A DNA stretch of 64,000 nt from Asterella californica. Lineage: Eukaryota; Streptophyta; Marchantiopsida; Marchantiales; Aytoniaceae. Where the stretch lies: positions 16,839,001-16,903,000 of the forward strand of contig JAYKYS010000010.1 in the NCBI GenBank assembly GCA_036924285.1, read 5' to 3'. The translations under genes were made by a program, and so were the position numbers. The notes under the pieces are model-generated. The model saw only the letters and a list, made by a program, of their open reading frames with translations. It had not been told where the DNA came from and searched no databases. Shown here in pieces: positions 35,529 through 46,494 of this stretch (position 1 is the first letter of the stretch; every line of letters starts with the position of its first letter).

Positions 35529-35752
35529 ACAAGAAGTAAGAAGCAGTTGATTCCTCTGCTGCAGGTCAGAGGAAGGTAGCACATAAAGCAACTAAGAAGA
35601 GAAAGCAATCGGTAACTGAGGTAAGAGTGTCTTCCATGCAACAAGAAGTAAGAAGCAGTTGATTCCTCTGCTGCAGGTCAGAGGAAGGTAGCACAGAAAG
35701 CAACTAAGAAGAGAAGGCAATCGGTAACTGAGGTAAGAGTGTCTTCCATGCA
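35529..35752. repeat. Two tandem copies of a 112-bp unit
   Basis: ACAAGAAGTAAGAAGCAG starts at 35529 and 35641. The copies differ at only about two positions, so the duplication is recent. A third copy begins at 35753 and breaks off after about 8 bp. Confidence 0.9.
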
Positions 35753-35927
35753 ACAAGTAACTATACAGCGTAAGTAGGAATTGAATCCACCAAGACCCCG
35801 TTTGCGTTTACGCTTCACAGAACTGCATATGCAGCTCCTGGACCCGCTATCCGGGATGCAGTGCTCCTGTAAAATCTAAAATGCTCCTAAAATGCAAGGT
35901 ATCATACAGAACACAAACATATAGACA

Positions 35928-36326
35928 TCAAACCTCTCTAAACCCCACAAAATTTCCCTCAGGTTGTGACCACGAATCTTTCACAGCCTGTTCAAGAAGT
36001 TCAGGAAGCTGGGTGCGGTCAAGATATCCAAAATATAGTGCTAACGCTCTATAAACCTGAAAACGTTTACGAGGAAATTCGATTTCTGTCAATGAGGCAG
36101 CTGCTCTACCTATGAGTTGAAGCTCATCTTCTGGAGTCTGGAACTCCTCATTGCTTTTGCAAAACTATATGCAGGCCTCTGAGTAAAGAGGGAACTGGGT
36201 CCGTAACTCTTCTGGTGTCACATGTATAGGCTTAGACAATATTCCTCCACTGACCTCCCAGTACCCGTTCGCTCCCCCTTCCCAATGTACTCTTGCAGTA
36301 TGCCGACTCTTGCTTGACTGTGACAT
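35928..36326 (-). pseudogene. 131-codon unknown protein split by one in-frame TAG
   Basis: From ATG at 36326 a frame of 53 codons (MSQSSKSRHTARVHWEGGAN...) meets TAG at 36167-36165. It continues in the same frame for about 77 more codons (FQTPEDELQLIGRAAASLTE, FQVYRALALYFGYLDRTQL) to TGA at 35930-35928. Both halves look like well-formed protein. The family is not recognised. It lies inside the TTAA-bounded element and could be its second gene. Confidence 0.4.
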
Positions 36327-36419
36327 GGTGCGCAAGAAGTTCAAGAACAAATGCCTTCGGTGAAGAATGAAGCAAGCAGTCAAAACCAGCCGAGATATGA
36401 AGAATAGCATCAGTCAGTC

Positions 36420-36860
36420 ATCCACCACTGCAGCCAAAGTCAAATGTAAAACCGAATGTAACACTGAAACCAAGACGACACGAAGTCCAAACAAAGACAG
36501 TCGATGGTGAGCCAGTGATGCCAAGCAGTTTCAGAGAAATAGTCGATGTAAGCCGAAAGTCACCAACAAGAAATCCGCGAAGTGATAAACAATGAGCCAG
36601 GCGAGCGATCGAAAGCCAGGACCATAACAAAGACACTGTCAATCCCGAGGGATCAAAAGCCGGAAGCCGTCAAGCAAGAAATTTGAGCGATCAAAAACCA
36701 ACACCCGGACGACAGATAGAAAGCTAGCACCTTCACAAAAACGTCTGCCAATCCTGAGCGATTGAAAGCCACGACCAAAAGATGCTGCCAGTCCCGAGCA
36801 CGACCAAAACGACCAAAACGAAGACCGCGCACGACCAAAATGAAGATACTGCCAGAAAAC
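36420..36860. repeat. Short degenerate repeats
   Basis: Motifs such as GATCGAAAGCC, CACGACCAAAA and AATCCCGAG recur at irregular spacing. The overlapping minus-strand open frames result from this composition. Confidence 0.5.
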
Positions 36861-37316
36861 CATGAGAAATTTTCAAGTTGGAGCCGGAGCCGCTAAGAGT
36901 GAAGTCTCGTGCCCTAGTCCGCGAAGCGGCGGACCCTGTGAATGAGCTGCAGGCAGGAAGCGTTCATCCTGCCCGCGGTCTTGCTTTCGTCCTCATCCAT
37001 GCCCCGTCGCTTTGTCAGCCGGAAGAAATGATTCCCTCCGGACTTTATATACCCACAGTGGGGGTTTAACCACAATTAGTCTCGGTTGGATAGAATGACA
37101 AGTAGAAAGTTGTGATAACGTGCATGCGGATCCTCTTTCATCGTACTATGTTTAAATTGCTCCACAAAAAAAGACTCTTGATCTTTATTTAATAGTATGA
37201 TGGTCTCAAAATGTTAGGAGCTAGTCTCCACTACCACAATTAATCGTAAGAACTGAACTATGTTACCTGAACTTTTTCACACTACATCTCTTGCAAAAGG
37301 TTGCATTAATTGCTTA

Positions 37317-37899
37317 GGGTCTGGGTTATCTAGACTCATCAATTTTTGATGTTCTCAGAAGTGAAACTCTGGGTTATCCACAGTAAATTGAGTCTTTTCA
37401 TCACGTTTGAGTACGACTTTCGGTACATGGTAAATAGATTAAAAAAGCGAATAGAAAGTGCTATATTTCTACAAAAATATATATTTCTGATCTAAGTATT
37501 ATTAGAAACTAATTTGTAAATTTTAATCTTTTCTGTTTTCCAGAAAGAACTCCTTTTCACAGAAAAGATTTTGAATTTAAAACCCCCTCTTTGTATAAAA
37601 GGGTCTTGATAAGAATATTTTCTTTAAAATTTTTTAATTCAAAATTTCTCGCTAGAATCTGGAACATAGAAAAGCCTGAAATTTAACAAACTGGTTTCTG
37701 ATAATACTTAAATGAAAATCAAAAATATTTTCATAAAAATATAGCATTTTTCAGTCACTTTTCAATGCTATCTACCACGTCAAAAACGGAAGTCAAACTC
37801 AAATGTTATGAAAAAGTGCAGTTTGCTCAGGGTAATCCAGAGTGCCGTCTTTCACGTCCATGCAGTAAAAAAAGTGAGGGGTCTGGGTAACCCAGACCC
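37317..37899. mobile_element. Small TIR element, about 583 bp, TA-flanked
   Basis: The left end TA|GGGTCTGGGTTA and the right end GGGTAACCCAGACCC|TA are inverted copies. Subterminal CTCTGGGTTATCC and GGTAATCCAGAG repeat the same motif. The interior is AT-rich and non-coding. The palindrome GCTCTGGGTAACCCAGAGC near 33453 is related to these ends. TA flanks suggest a Tc1/mariner-type MITE, but a TTA/TAA reading is also possible. Confidence 0.5.
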
Positions 37900-38729
37900 T
37901 AAATATCAGGAGCAGGAGTTTAAGGAAATTTTGATGCAATAATGTAAGTATAAGGAGGATGCAATAATGTAGTATTCTAAGTTTCTTCTATTCTAAGTTT
38001 TCTCTACTCCGGGAGGTTACTCACTAACACATTGCACAGTAATCAAAATCAAAACCCTTGTATATTAGGGGTGTCATTTCTAGGTTTTCAGTAAAATTGC
38101 AATCTCGGCTGGTTTTTGTTTTTGTTTTTTGTTTCACGGGTCATAGAGAATTGTCACTAATATATCTGCATAGTACATCTAAAGTCATTACCCACTGCAC
38201 TTAACCCACATTTGTGACATGCGACCATCCTCCAACACTGCCGCTGACGATGCCTGTGATATACCACTGCTCACTCTTATCACCTTTGTGAAAGAAATGA
38301 AACCTCCTCTAGCCTCATAGGCAAATATCATATGTTGTAATACGATAAGAAGTTAGACCTTGAATATGATATAACATTTAATACAACTCCGTGATCAGAA
38401 TAGAGGAAACTTAGAATATCATAATAGCTCGCTATCGTATCAAATTTTATGTGAAGGTTGTCTAGGAAAAACATCCTTGTACAAACCTTTAGCTAAAACT
38501 AGCTATCACAAGCCACACATAACAAATTAGAACTCTAACGAGTACAAAAGGACGAAAATCATAAATAAAGAAACCAAAGACGGTCTATATGGAAACTTTC
38601 TCTTTTCACCAAATGGTCTTCGAATGCCGATACAGTCTTCTTTCTTGACTTTGTTGGCTCCAAGAACCTTCAGATCCAACTCCTAGTAATCGAGATATCT
38701 CTGATTTTTGACCGCAAGTGATTGAACCT

Positions 38730-39160
38730 GATGTCATTGGGTTCAAATCTGTGCAGGCTAAGCGCTAGTTAGGATGGTTCGTGAAGAGGCGGATCGTGAT
38801 GTGTGTTCTAGGAAGAATTGAAACATAAGAGAGAGAGAGAGATTGGAATGCTTCAGTGATCTGTGAGAGAGAGTTAGATCGTTCGGACAGTTCTTGAGTC
38901 TAAACTTGCTGTCTTGATCCATCAAGAACATCGAGTTCTTCAAGAAATTGAAGATGATATAAAGTTTTATCTAGCTATTCGAGATATATGAGAGAAATTA
39001 ACTCACATGGAGAGGCTTAAGTTAGATTTTTGTTCGTCTGTGGGCTGACATTTGCTTGTTCTTTGCGATCGATTCACCTACCAGAGAAGACTGATCTCAG
39101 ATCAAACGATCCATTTTGCACATGTAAGTGATTTTAAGCCGCAAAGAGGAGGTTTTGCGT
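38730..39160 (+). mobile_element. LTR fragment of the gypsy family
   Basis: It matches the middle of the right LTR at about 47220-47660 in the same orientation, for example GTCATTGGGTTCA.ATCTGTGCAG and TTCTTCA.GAAATTGAAGA. It abuts the minus-oriented LTR piece at 39165 head to head, so the locus is rearranged here. Confidence 0.65.
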
Positions 39161-39164
39161 TGGA

Positions 39165-40254
39165 TCTCTCAATCCTCTGAAACGTCCGTTGACAGGTCGT
39201 AGACACAAGCCAACCCCTTAAGATGCACCTTATGTCAGTTCACAATACTTGAGGTTTTCACAAATCATGACCAAGCATCCCCCTTGCACCCTTAGTATAG
39301 CAACAAGAACCGCAAATACCCAGTCAACATCTATAACCTAGAGCTTAGCTTGATTTTCTCATCTTTTGAACCTCATAGCATTGTTGTTAAGATCGAAATG
39401 AGATAGATGAAGTGCCCATGGGAAGCTAACGACGAGCTCTACCACTTGATGCAGTGAAAGTGGAGATCCAAAAAATATGTAAAAAGTCCATTTTGAGTCC
39501 GAGATACATCTTTCGAGCGATAATGCATAGCGCTGAATTTGGAATTTCAAGTAGGAGCTGGTCCATGACACAACATCCACCGCCTCTAAACCTTGTGCAT
39601 CCTCCGGTATGCATCAGAGATACCATCCAAAGAGTAGATCAACACTCACACAATTTCATCATCCTCTTTTTCATGCTCATAGACTTCATCTTTAAGCTCT
39701 ATTACATAATTCTCATCTTCGAACTGCAACTCTATCAAATATCTGCTAGATCGACCTCTTCATCTCTTTTTTTTTAAATCTTGACATGTTTACTTGTCAC
39801 TGGTATCTTCAAGCTCGTTCCGTCCAACTCTTGTAAGGGGTATGTTGCATTGCTGTGAACTTTCTTCATCACATATGGACCAAATAACCGCTTGGAGAAC
39901 TTCCGTAGTGCACTATGCGAGTTGTCTAAGCTGTCATAGACTAACACCCAATCACCTTCCTTGATTTTCTTAGACCTTACACTATGTCGATAATCAAATC
40001 TGACTTTGTTGTTCAACTATGCTTCTCGTAGTCTAAACAAAGCAGTTTGAATGTCCTAAGGTCTCCTCTCCAACTGTCCAATCCGAATAGCAAGAAGTTT
40101 CTTCTCTCGTCAGATTATCCTCCAAAGGTAACACACTCCATGTCGGAACGTGCTTTTCAATCAGCATGATAGGTTTTTGACCTATCATGAGTTCCACTGA
40201 CATGTAACCCGTTATCGAGTTGTGCATTGTTTGATCTATTCATAACACCAACGG
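39165..40254 (-). mobile_element. 3' part of the older minus-strand gypsy copy
   Basis: Read on the minus strand: integrase C-terminal sequence (40227-39774, with VRFDYRHSVR, GDWVLVYDSL, LQELDGTSLKIPV), then GATGCATACCGGAGG, a polypurine tract and an LTR start (TGTGTCATGGACCAGCTCC at about 39570). The first 400 bp or so of that LTR follow. The younger plus-strand element interrupts this copy at 40254/48495, and its 5' part resumes after 48494. Confidence 0.8.
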
Positions 40255-41805
40255 TGTCGTGTCATGGACCGGCTCCTATATGAAATTTAGACTTCGGTGC
40301 TTGTCGCTCCAAAGACACTCATGAGAAAGACAAGCTAAGCCTTAGCTTACGGGCTTTTGGCATCATTTTGGATCTCCATTTTCATGGCATAGATGGGTAG
40401 AGCTCGTTGTAAGCTTTCCATAGGCACTTTGTCTACTTCGTTTGGATGCCTAGTGGAGAAGTTACAAGACTCGAAAGATGGAGAAAACAAGCTAGGCCAC
40501 AACTTACGGGCTTTTGGCACAACTTTGGATCTTCGCTTTTATCGCATCAGTGGATAGAGCTCCTTGTCAACTTTCCAAAGGCACTTTGTCTACTTCGTTT
40601 GGACGCCTAGTGGAGAAGTTATAGGACTCGAAAGATGAAGAAAACAAACTAGGCCCCAACTTACGAGCTTTTGGCACAACTTTGGATCTTCACTTTCATC
40701 ACATAGATGGATAGAGCTCTTTGTCAACTTTCCATGGGCATCTTGTCTACTTCATTTGGACAACTACTGGAGAAGTTATGCGATTCGAAAGAACGGAAAA
40801 TCAAGCTAGGCCCTAGTTTACTTGCTGACTGGGTATTTGCAGCCCCAGGCGTTATATTAAAGATGCAAGGGGCCTGCTTCCTCATTATTGAAGAGAACTT
40901 GTACGTACAGAGACTGACGTAAGGGGGCAGCTTAAGGGGCCTGCTTGTTTCTACGACTTGTCGGTGGACGTTTTGGAGAATTGAGAAGTCCAATACACGC
41001 GCGCAAGGTGTCATTGGGTTCAGATCTGTGCAGGTCAGTTTTTTGCAACATGCGATCGAATTTATTGCGTGGTTTTGCAAGGGGAACTCCAAACGGCTTG
41101 TTTGGAGTCTTGTTGGGTTCATGATAGCTAGATCTACCTGTCAGAGAAGACAGATATCATATCAAGCGATTTGTTTGAGCGGTGTGTGCAATTTTAAACC
41201 GTAGGGAGGAGTTTTTGAAGGTTCGGTCACCTGCCACCGAAAACCGATGATATCTCGACTGTCGAGAGTCGGATCTGAAGGTTTCTTGGGTTAACGGAGT
41301 CAGCGGAGGAGACCTTATCGACATCTGAAGTCCGTTCGACGAAAAGAAAAAGTTCTCAGATAGATCTTTTTCGATTTCTTCGCTACGGGTTTTGCTCTTT
41401 TGAGTTCGTTAGAGTTCTGGTCGGTTATATACAGCTTGTGGTAGCCAGCTTTGGCTAAGAGCTTGTACATGGATGTGGTTTGGACTTGGGTTTCAATCGT
41501 GTGATACTGGAGCAGCTCTGTTTGTTAGCAAAAGGAAGTTTCTCTTGCTTTGAGCTACGCTTCGGTGATTTTGGGTCAGGGTTGAGATTCAGGGGTTCGT
41601 TTTAGGCGCTTTGAAGCATATTACAGACCGCTCTGGTCTGTTTCTCAGTTTTGTGTTCTTAGGAAGAAAGAACCTGTAATGTATATTGCAGCATTCGTTT
41701 TCTTTGGTTGTTTTTCTTTGTCTTGTCTTTGTTTAGCACACAGCATCTCCACAGCCAGGAACCTCGCGTTTTCCTGGACATCCTTCACGCAATATCCGAC
41801 ACGAT
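40255..41805 (+). repeat. Left LTR, 1,551 bp
   Basis: It begins TGTCGTGTCATGGACC and ends ATATCCGACACGAT. Compared with the right LTR it lacks about 470 bp (the equivalent of 47229-47703, joined at 41037). It contains three tandem copies of a unit of about 157 bp, with CTTACGGGCTTTTGGCA-like starts near 40346, 40503 and 40660. Confidence 0.85.
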
Positions 41806-41861
41806 ACGGTGGTGAACTCGACGTGAAGGTCTAGGATGGAGATTTCTTTTGTGTGTGAACT

Positions 41862-44312
41862 TTGAAGAGGAGATTGGCAGTCATGAGTGGGGATGAGAAA
41901 GGTGATGGAGATGGAGCTAGTGGTTCAGGTGGGTTGTCGAAGGTGCAGTTGGATTCGGCGACTGCATCGGTGTTCCAAGCTTTCACTATGTTCTTACGAC
42001 AGCAACAATCTGATGAGCGGAAGGAAGTTTTGGCAACAAAGGCGCTACAAGCGGTGATCAACAGGACTGACGAGTTTGATGAGAGAGATGTCTCAAGATA
42101 TCTAAGGCATTATGTGAAGAAGATGGAGCTGAACTGGGTCTCAGAAGATGAGATGATTGAGACGTTTGAGTTAGCAGCACCTCCAGAGATTAGGGATCAT
42201 GTTAAAATGCTAACGAAGCATTTTAACAAGGATTGAGAGACGTTTGCTCGTGCCTTGATGGATGAGTACTTCTTGGAGGACTCTGATCGGGTCACCAAGA
42301 AATCATTCTTGGAGTGGGTTGAGCAACCAAGGAAAGGTTTACAAGCTACAGAGTTTCTCAAGGAGTTTGAGAAGCAGTTTTCACGGCTGACTAGGATGGA
42401 GAAGTTGACGCTACAGTCCAACAAGACAGAGTTATTTCTTCGGGCTGCACATGAGAAGCTGCAAGAGAAGCTGGAGGTACTTCTGGAGGATCGAGAAGAA
42501 GACGATGGATTGACCAGCAATTGAAAGAAGGTTGAAGAAGCTGTTGGTCTGCTTACCAAGAGGGAACGAAGACGAGAGAAAGTTCATGTTAGGAGACTGG
42601 CACCAATTTCGACCGCTGTAACACCTGTTCCTGTGGTCCGACCAGTGGTTCTTGTTGCTAGACAAGTAGTACCAGTTGCTCCAGTTGTTCCAGTTGGTCT
42701 AGTTGTCCAAGCACTTGTAGTATCTCCGAAGAAGGATGATTCAAACCTTGAGGAGATTTTGCGTGGAATGCAAGATCTGCAAATCAAGCTCACAAGATTG
42801 GAAGAGAAGGGGTCTACAAGCGGAGCAAGACCGGTTGAAAAGCAAGACTAAATCCAACGGTGTATCCGGTGAGATGGTACCGATCACCCACGCAGAGATT
42901 GTAAGGAGTTCACTGATATCTTACAGCAAGGGGTGATCTTTTGGAAGGATGGGAAGGTAGCGTTGAGGGATACTGGTGCACTTCTTCATACCAACTTTGG
43001 TAGAGGAGGGATGAAGAAGTTGGTTGAGGACCACCTATCAACACAAGCAGTTGCAATGGTGGAAGCTGAAACTTATGGCACAAGGGTTGAGGATCAAGCT
43101 GAGAGAGGTTTTAACGGGCAAGTTGAGCCAAGTGGATTGTGGTCATTTGTCATCTCCATGAAACAGAAAAGGAAGATGGCACGTGAGACGTTGCTGAGAA
43201 CTGCTGCTACGATCCGGAAGGATACTGGATGGGAGGATCCGATAGACACTCTATCGATACATGCTTACATCACCAAGAACCAACACGAAGCGTTGTTGGA
43301 AGAGAAAAGAAGACGAGATTCAGAGGATGTAGAGGAAGGAACTTCTTCCAAGAGACAGACTCGAGGAGAGAAGGTTCGTCAAGAGCTTCGGGATGCAGGA
43401 GCTCAAGATCTACCGATGGATGATACTCCTTCTCCATCGAAGGAAAGAGTGAAGGAATCTTAGAAGGAGAAGGATAAGCCGGCTGCATACAAACTACAGT
43501 CGGACATCGAGGCTTCAACAGACTTGAAGGGAGTCTTGGAAGATCGCATTCTGAATGCGTAGGTGGAGTTTACCTTGAGAGAAGTATTGGACATTGCTAA
43601 GCGCGAGTTTCATGATGTCATCATCGACATCATTAACCAAAAGCGACAAATTACAGGTGAGACTGATTTATCGTATGCCTTGGATACTAGGATGTCTGTG
43701 GATGAGGAGAGAGAGCTTGCAAAGTGCAGTGTTTATTCTCCAAAGGAAGAAAGAGATCGAAGACGCAGGGTGCATTTTGAGGATGAAGAGGAGAATGGGA
43801 AGCAAAGCTCAAGTCATTACAGTCACAGTCACTGGGCTCGAGCTACAACGGAGACGTTGGTGAGCATCGGAGACTTGGATGAGCCGGTGGTTGCTCTGAT
43901 CGATCATGGATCAGAAATCAACATCATGTCGAAAGAGCTGTACAAGAGGAAGAAGTGACCGATCGACACAGAGCATGAGTGGGTCATAAGAGCAGCCAAC
44001 AACACAAGAGGAGACTTGTATGGAGCTTGTCCAAACATTAGAGTGCGCATAGGTGATGTTGCTATCGAGTAAAACTTCTTTGTTCAAGAAGCAACATCAT
44101 ACCCACTCATTCTTGGTCAACCATTCATCATAGCAACTCGGATGGAGACAAAGATACTGGACGACGGATCTGCTTATGCTAGGATCCGAAGTCAAGATGG
44201 GACGAGAGCGGTACAATTCTTGACTGTACCGTCCAATCACGAGCGCAATCGAGATCGTCTGAGAGAGAAATCACTTCCAAGGATAAGTGAAGAGTTCAAG
44301 GATTTTAGTTGA
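41862..44312 (+). pseudogene. gag-protease reading frame with in-frame stops
   Basis: One frame runs through gag, a CCHC zinc knuckle (42861-42902) and an aspartic protease (ALIDHGSE near 43894-43917, with YPLILGQPF further on) without a frameshift. It is cut by stops at 42234, 42522, 42849, 42870, 43461, 43560, 43956 and 44070. The stop at 42870 occupies the place of the second Cys of the knuckle. Most stops sit where Trp or Gln codons are expected, as if by C-to-T changes. The gag half has charged helical sequence (RLRHY/RYLRHYVKKM, LQEKLEVLLEDREED). Not translatable as a whole. Confidence 0.85.
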
Positions 44313-45209
44313 GTATCACTATAGAGCGGGATTGTGGTGGTGCGCAAGAGAAGGTACTCTCGCTTGATGGAGAGAGTGCCTTTTGTACAAGGTTTGTTGG
44401 GTTTTCAGAGTGTGGGATTGCTATTTATAAGAAGATAGAAGAGCTGAGGAGAAAAGAACAAAAACATTTGCGTGATGTTGAGTTGATGATGAAAGAGTTG
44501 GGTGAGCTAGAAGGGGATGAATGGATTTCTGGTGTTTATGAAGAGGATGGGTTGGAGGATCCTTTGCGAGAGATCATGTCTATTGGATGGGAGGATATGG
44601 ATAAGGTTGTGCAGATTCATTCAAAAGAGGTCTATTCGGTGATCCAATCATTCCGTGCATGGGAGGTTCGAGCTGAGACAAGGTACAAGACAGTGGATAA
44701 GAAGATAAAGCTAGTTGCTGGTCCTTTGCCGGATGATACTAACCACAGATGGGTCAAGCTTCAAGGGAGAAGAGTTTGAGAGATCCTGCAATGATAGGAC
44801 ACAATGATAGTGCAAGTTCACGGAGAAGACCCTTGAAGAGCTGAAGATTGGATCTGATGGGTCTCTTCTATCTGAAGAGAGGATGCGCTTCAAGGAGATG
44901 CTTTCACGACATGGAAAAGCATTTGTCTTTGAACCACATGAGATTGGGTGTGTAGATCCGTACGTTGTTACCCCGATGGTTATCTTCACGATACCGCATG
45001 TGCCATGGAACTTGAGATCAATTCCAGTATCGCGGGCTCACTTGCCTAAACTAGTGGGGTTGACATTAGAAGGTACCTTAGTACGATGGTTAAGCAAACA
45101 GCTTGGATGGATGAGAGGTTTCGGAGAGTTCGAAGGAAGGCCTACAACTCCATGTTGCAGGATGGATTTCTTTGAAAGCGATCGAAGCAGAAAAGTGAGA
45201 TATCGCTAA
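44309..45209 (+). pseudogene. N-terminal part of reverse transcriptase region
   Basis: Two frames (44309-44779, 44883-45209) carry the linker before RT (YKTVDKKIKLVAGPLPDDT) and the RT entry segment (HEIGCVDPYVV, IPHVPWNLRSIPV). The sequence then jumps near 45060-45090 to integrase zinc-finger sequence. The RT palm with its FLDD-type motif, the thumb and RNase H are absent from this copy. They survive in the minus-strand copy at 49.5-50.3 kb. Confidence 0.75.
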
Positions 45210-46407
45210 GAGTGATTTGCGACAAAGAAAATCAGCAGAAGTTGCTCAAGGCATTTCATGAGAGTCTTTGGGCTGGACATTGAGGGATTTGAGTCACTTT
45301 TATCAAGATGAAAGAGCGGTATTGATGGAAAAACATGTACAGGAATGTTGTATCTTTTGTGGAGTCTTGTTTGACATGTTAGATGTATTCGAACATCTGA
45401 CATCGTGACGGATTACACCCGATTTATCGGTTGACAATCCACTTCAAGTGGGTGATAGACTTGGTGATTATGCTGGTTGGATTGTGACAGATGAGATACT
45501 TGGTACTTGCTAGAGAAGATCTTTCAAATCAAGTCGAAGGTAAGGCGCTTTGGACAAAGACAACTGAAGGGGTATGTAGATTTCTCTTGAAAGAGATTGT
45601 TTGTCGATATGGATGTGTGGGAAAAATCACTGCAAATCGAGGAGAGTTAGATGCACATGAGGCTCGTGAATTCTTTGCAAGGTGGGTGAGGTTGTCATTG
45701 ACAACTGCTTACAACCCCGAAGGGAATGCCAAGAGCGAACGTGGTTATCCACCCATTGTGAAGGTTTTGGGAAGGTCTGCAACGGAAGGGTGCGCAAGTG
45801 ATCTCGACTCTTATCATTTGCGTTATGGACAGATCGAATGACGCATAGCACGGTGACAGGTTATATGCCAGTGGAACTCATCACAGGTCAGAAACCTATC
45901 ATGTCGGCTAAAGAACAAGTTCTGACATGGAGTGTGTTATCTTGGGAACACAATTTGACTAGAGAAGAGCTTCTTGCGATTCGAATTAGGCAGTAAGAGA
46001 GAAGACCTGAGGATATCCAAGCTGCTTTGGATAGGCTGCGAGAAGCACGGTTAAAGAACAAGATCAGATTTGATCAGCGACATCGTTTGAGACCTAAGGA
46101 AATTAAGGAAGGTGATTGGGTGTTAGTCTATGACAACAGTCTAGACAACCATCATAGTGCAATCCGGAAGTTTTCTAGGCGATGATTTGATCCGTATATG
46201 GTGAAGAAGGTTCAGGACAACGCAACTTACGTCTTGCAAGAGTTGGATGGAACGAGCTTGAAGATACCAGTGGTAGGTAAACATGTCAAGATTTTCAAAA
46301 AGAGAGATGAGGAGGTCGATCTAACAGATATCTTGACGGAGTTCCAGTTTGAGGATGAGGATTACGCAGAAGATCTTGAAGGTGAGGTTGGCTACGATGG
46401 GAAGTAG
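45090..46407 (+). pseudogene. Integrase region of the plus-strand gypsy copy
   Basis: Fragments in shifting frames give the zinc finger region (ending near 45380), a core segment (45491-45841: LSLTTAYNPEGNAKSERGYP) and the C-terminal domain (46198-46407: LQELDGTSLKIPVVGKHVKI, then an acidic tail). No chromodomain is seen. The coding sequence stops 88 bp before the right LTR. Confidence 0.8.
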
Positions 46408-46494
46408 GACGATAAGACGAGGTGCGTGTCGGTCCACTCTTTAGTTGGTATCTCTGGTGCATACCGGAGGATGCATAGGTTCAGAGGGGGTGGA

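Larger units (their letters stand above)
33435..37065. mobile_element. Candidate 3.6-kb DNA transposon with TTAA target sites
   Basis: The left end TTAA|ACCCCCACT (TTAA 33431-33434) and the right end AGTGGGGGT|TTAA (TTAA 37066-37069) match as inverted ends, with TATAAAG-like sequence 10-15 bp further in on both sides. TTAA duplications are typical of the piggyBac and Kolobok superfamilies. Inside are coding-like pieces on both strands, a 280-bp foldback and a 112-bp tandem repeat. One piece (QMYHAALCDGLSYTSIVSML) has the look of a transposase N-terminal region, but I cannot assign it firmly. The element is degenerate. Pairing of the two ends is an inference. Confidence 0.45.
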
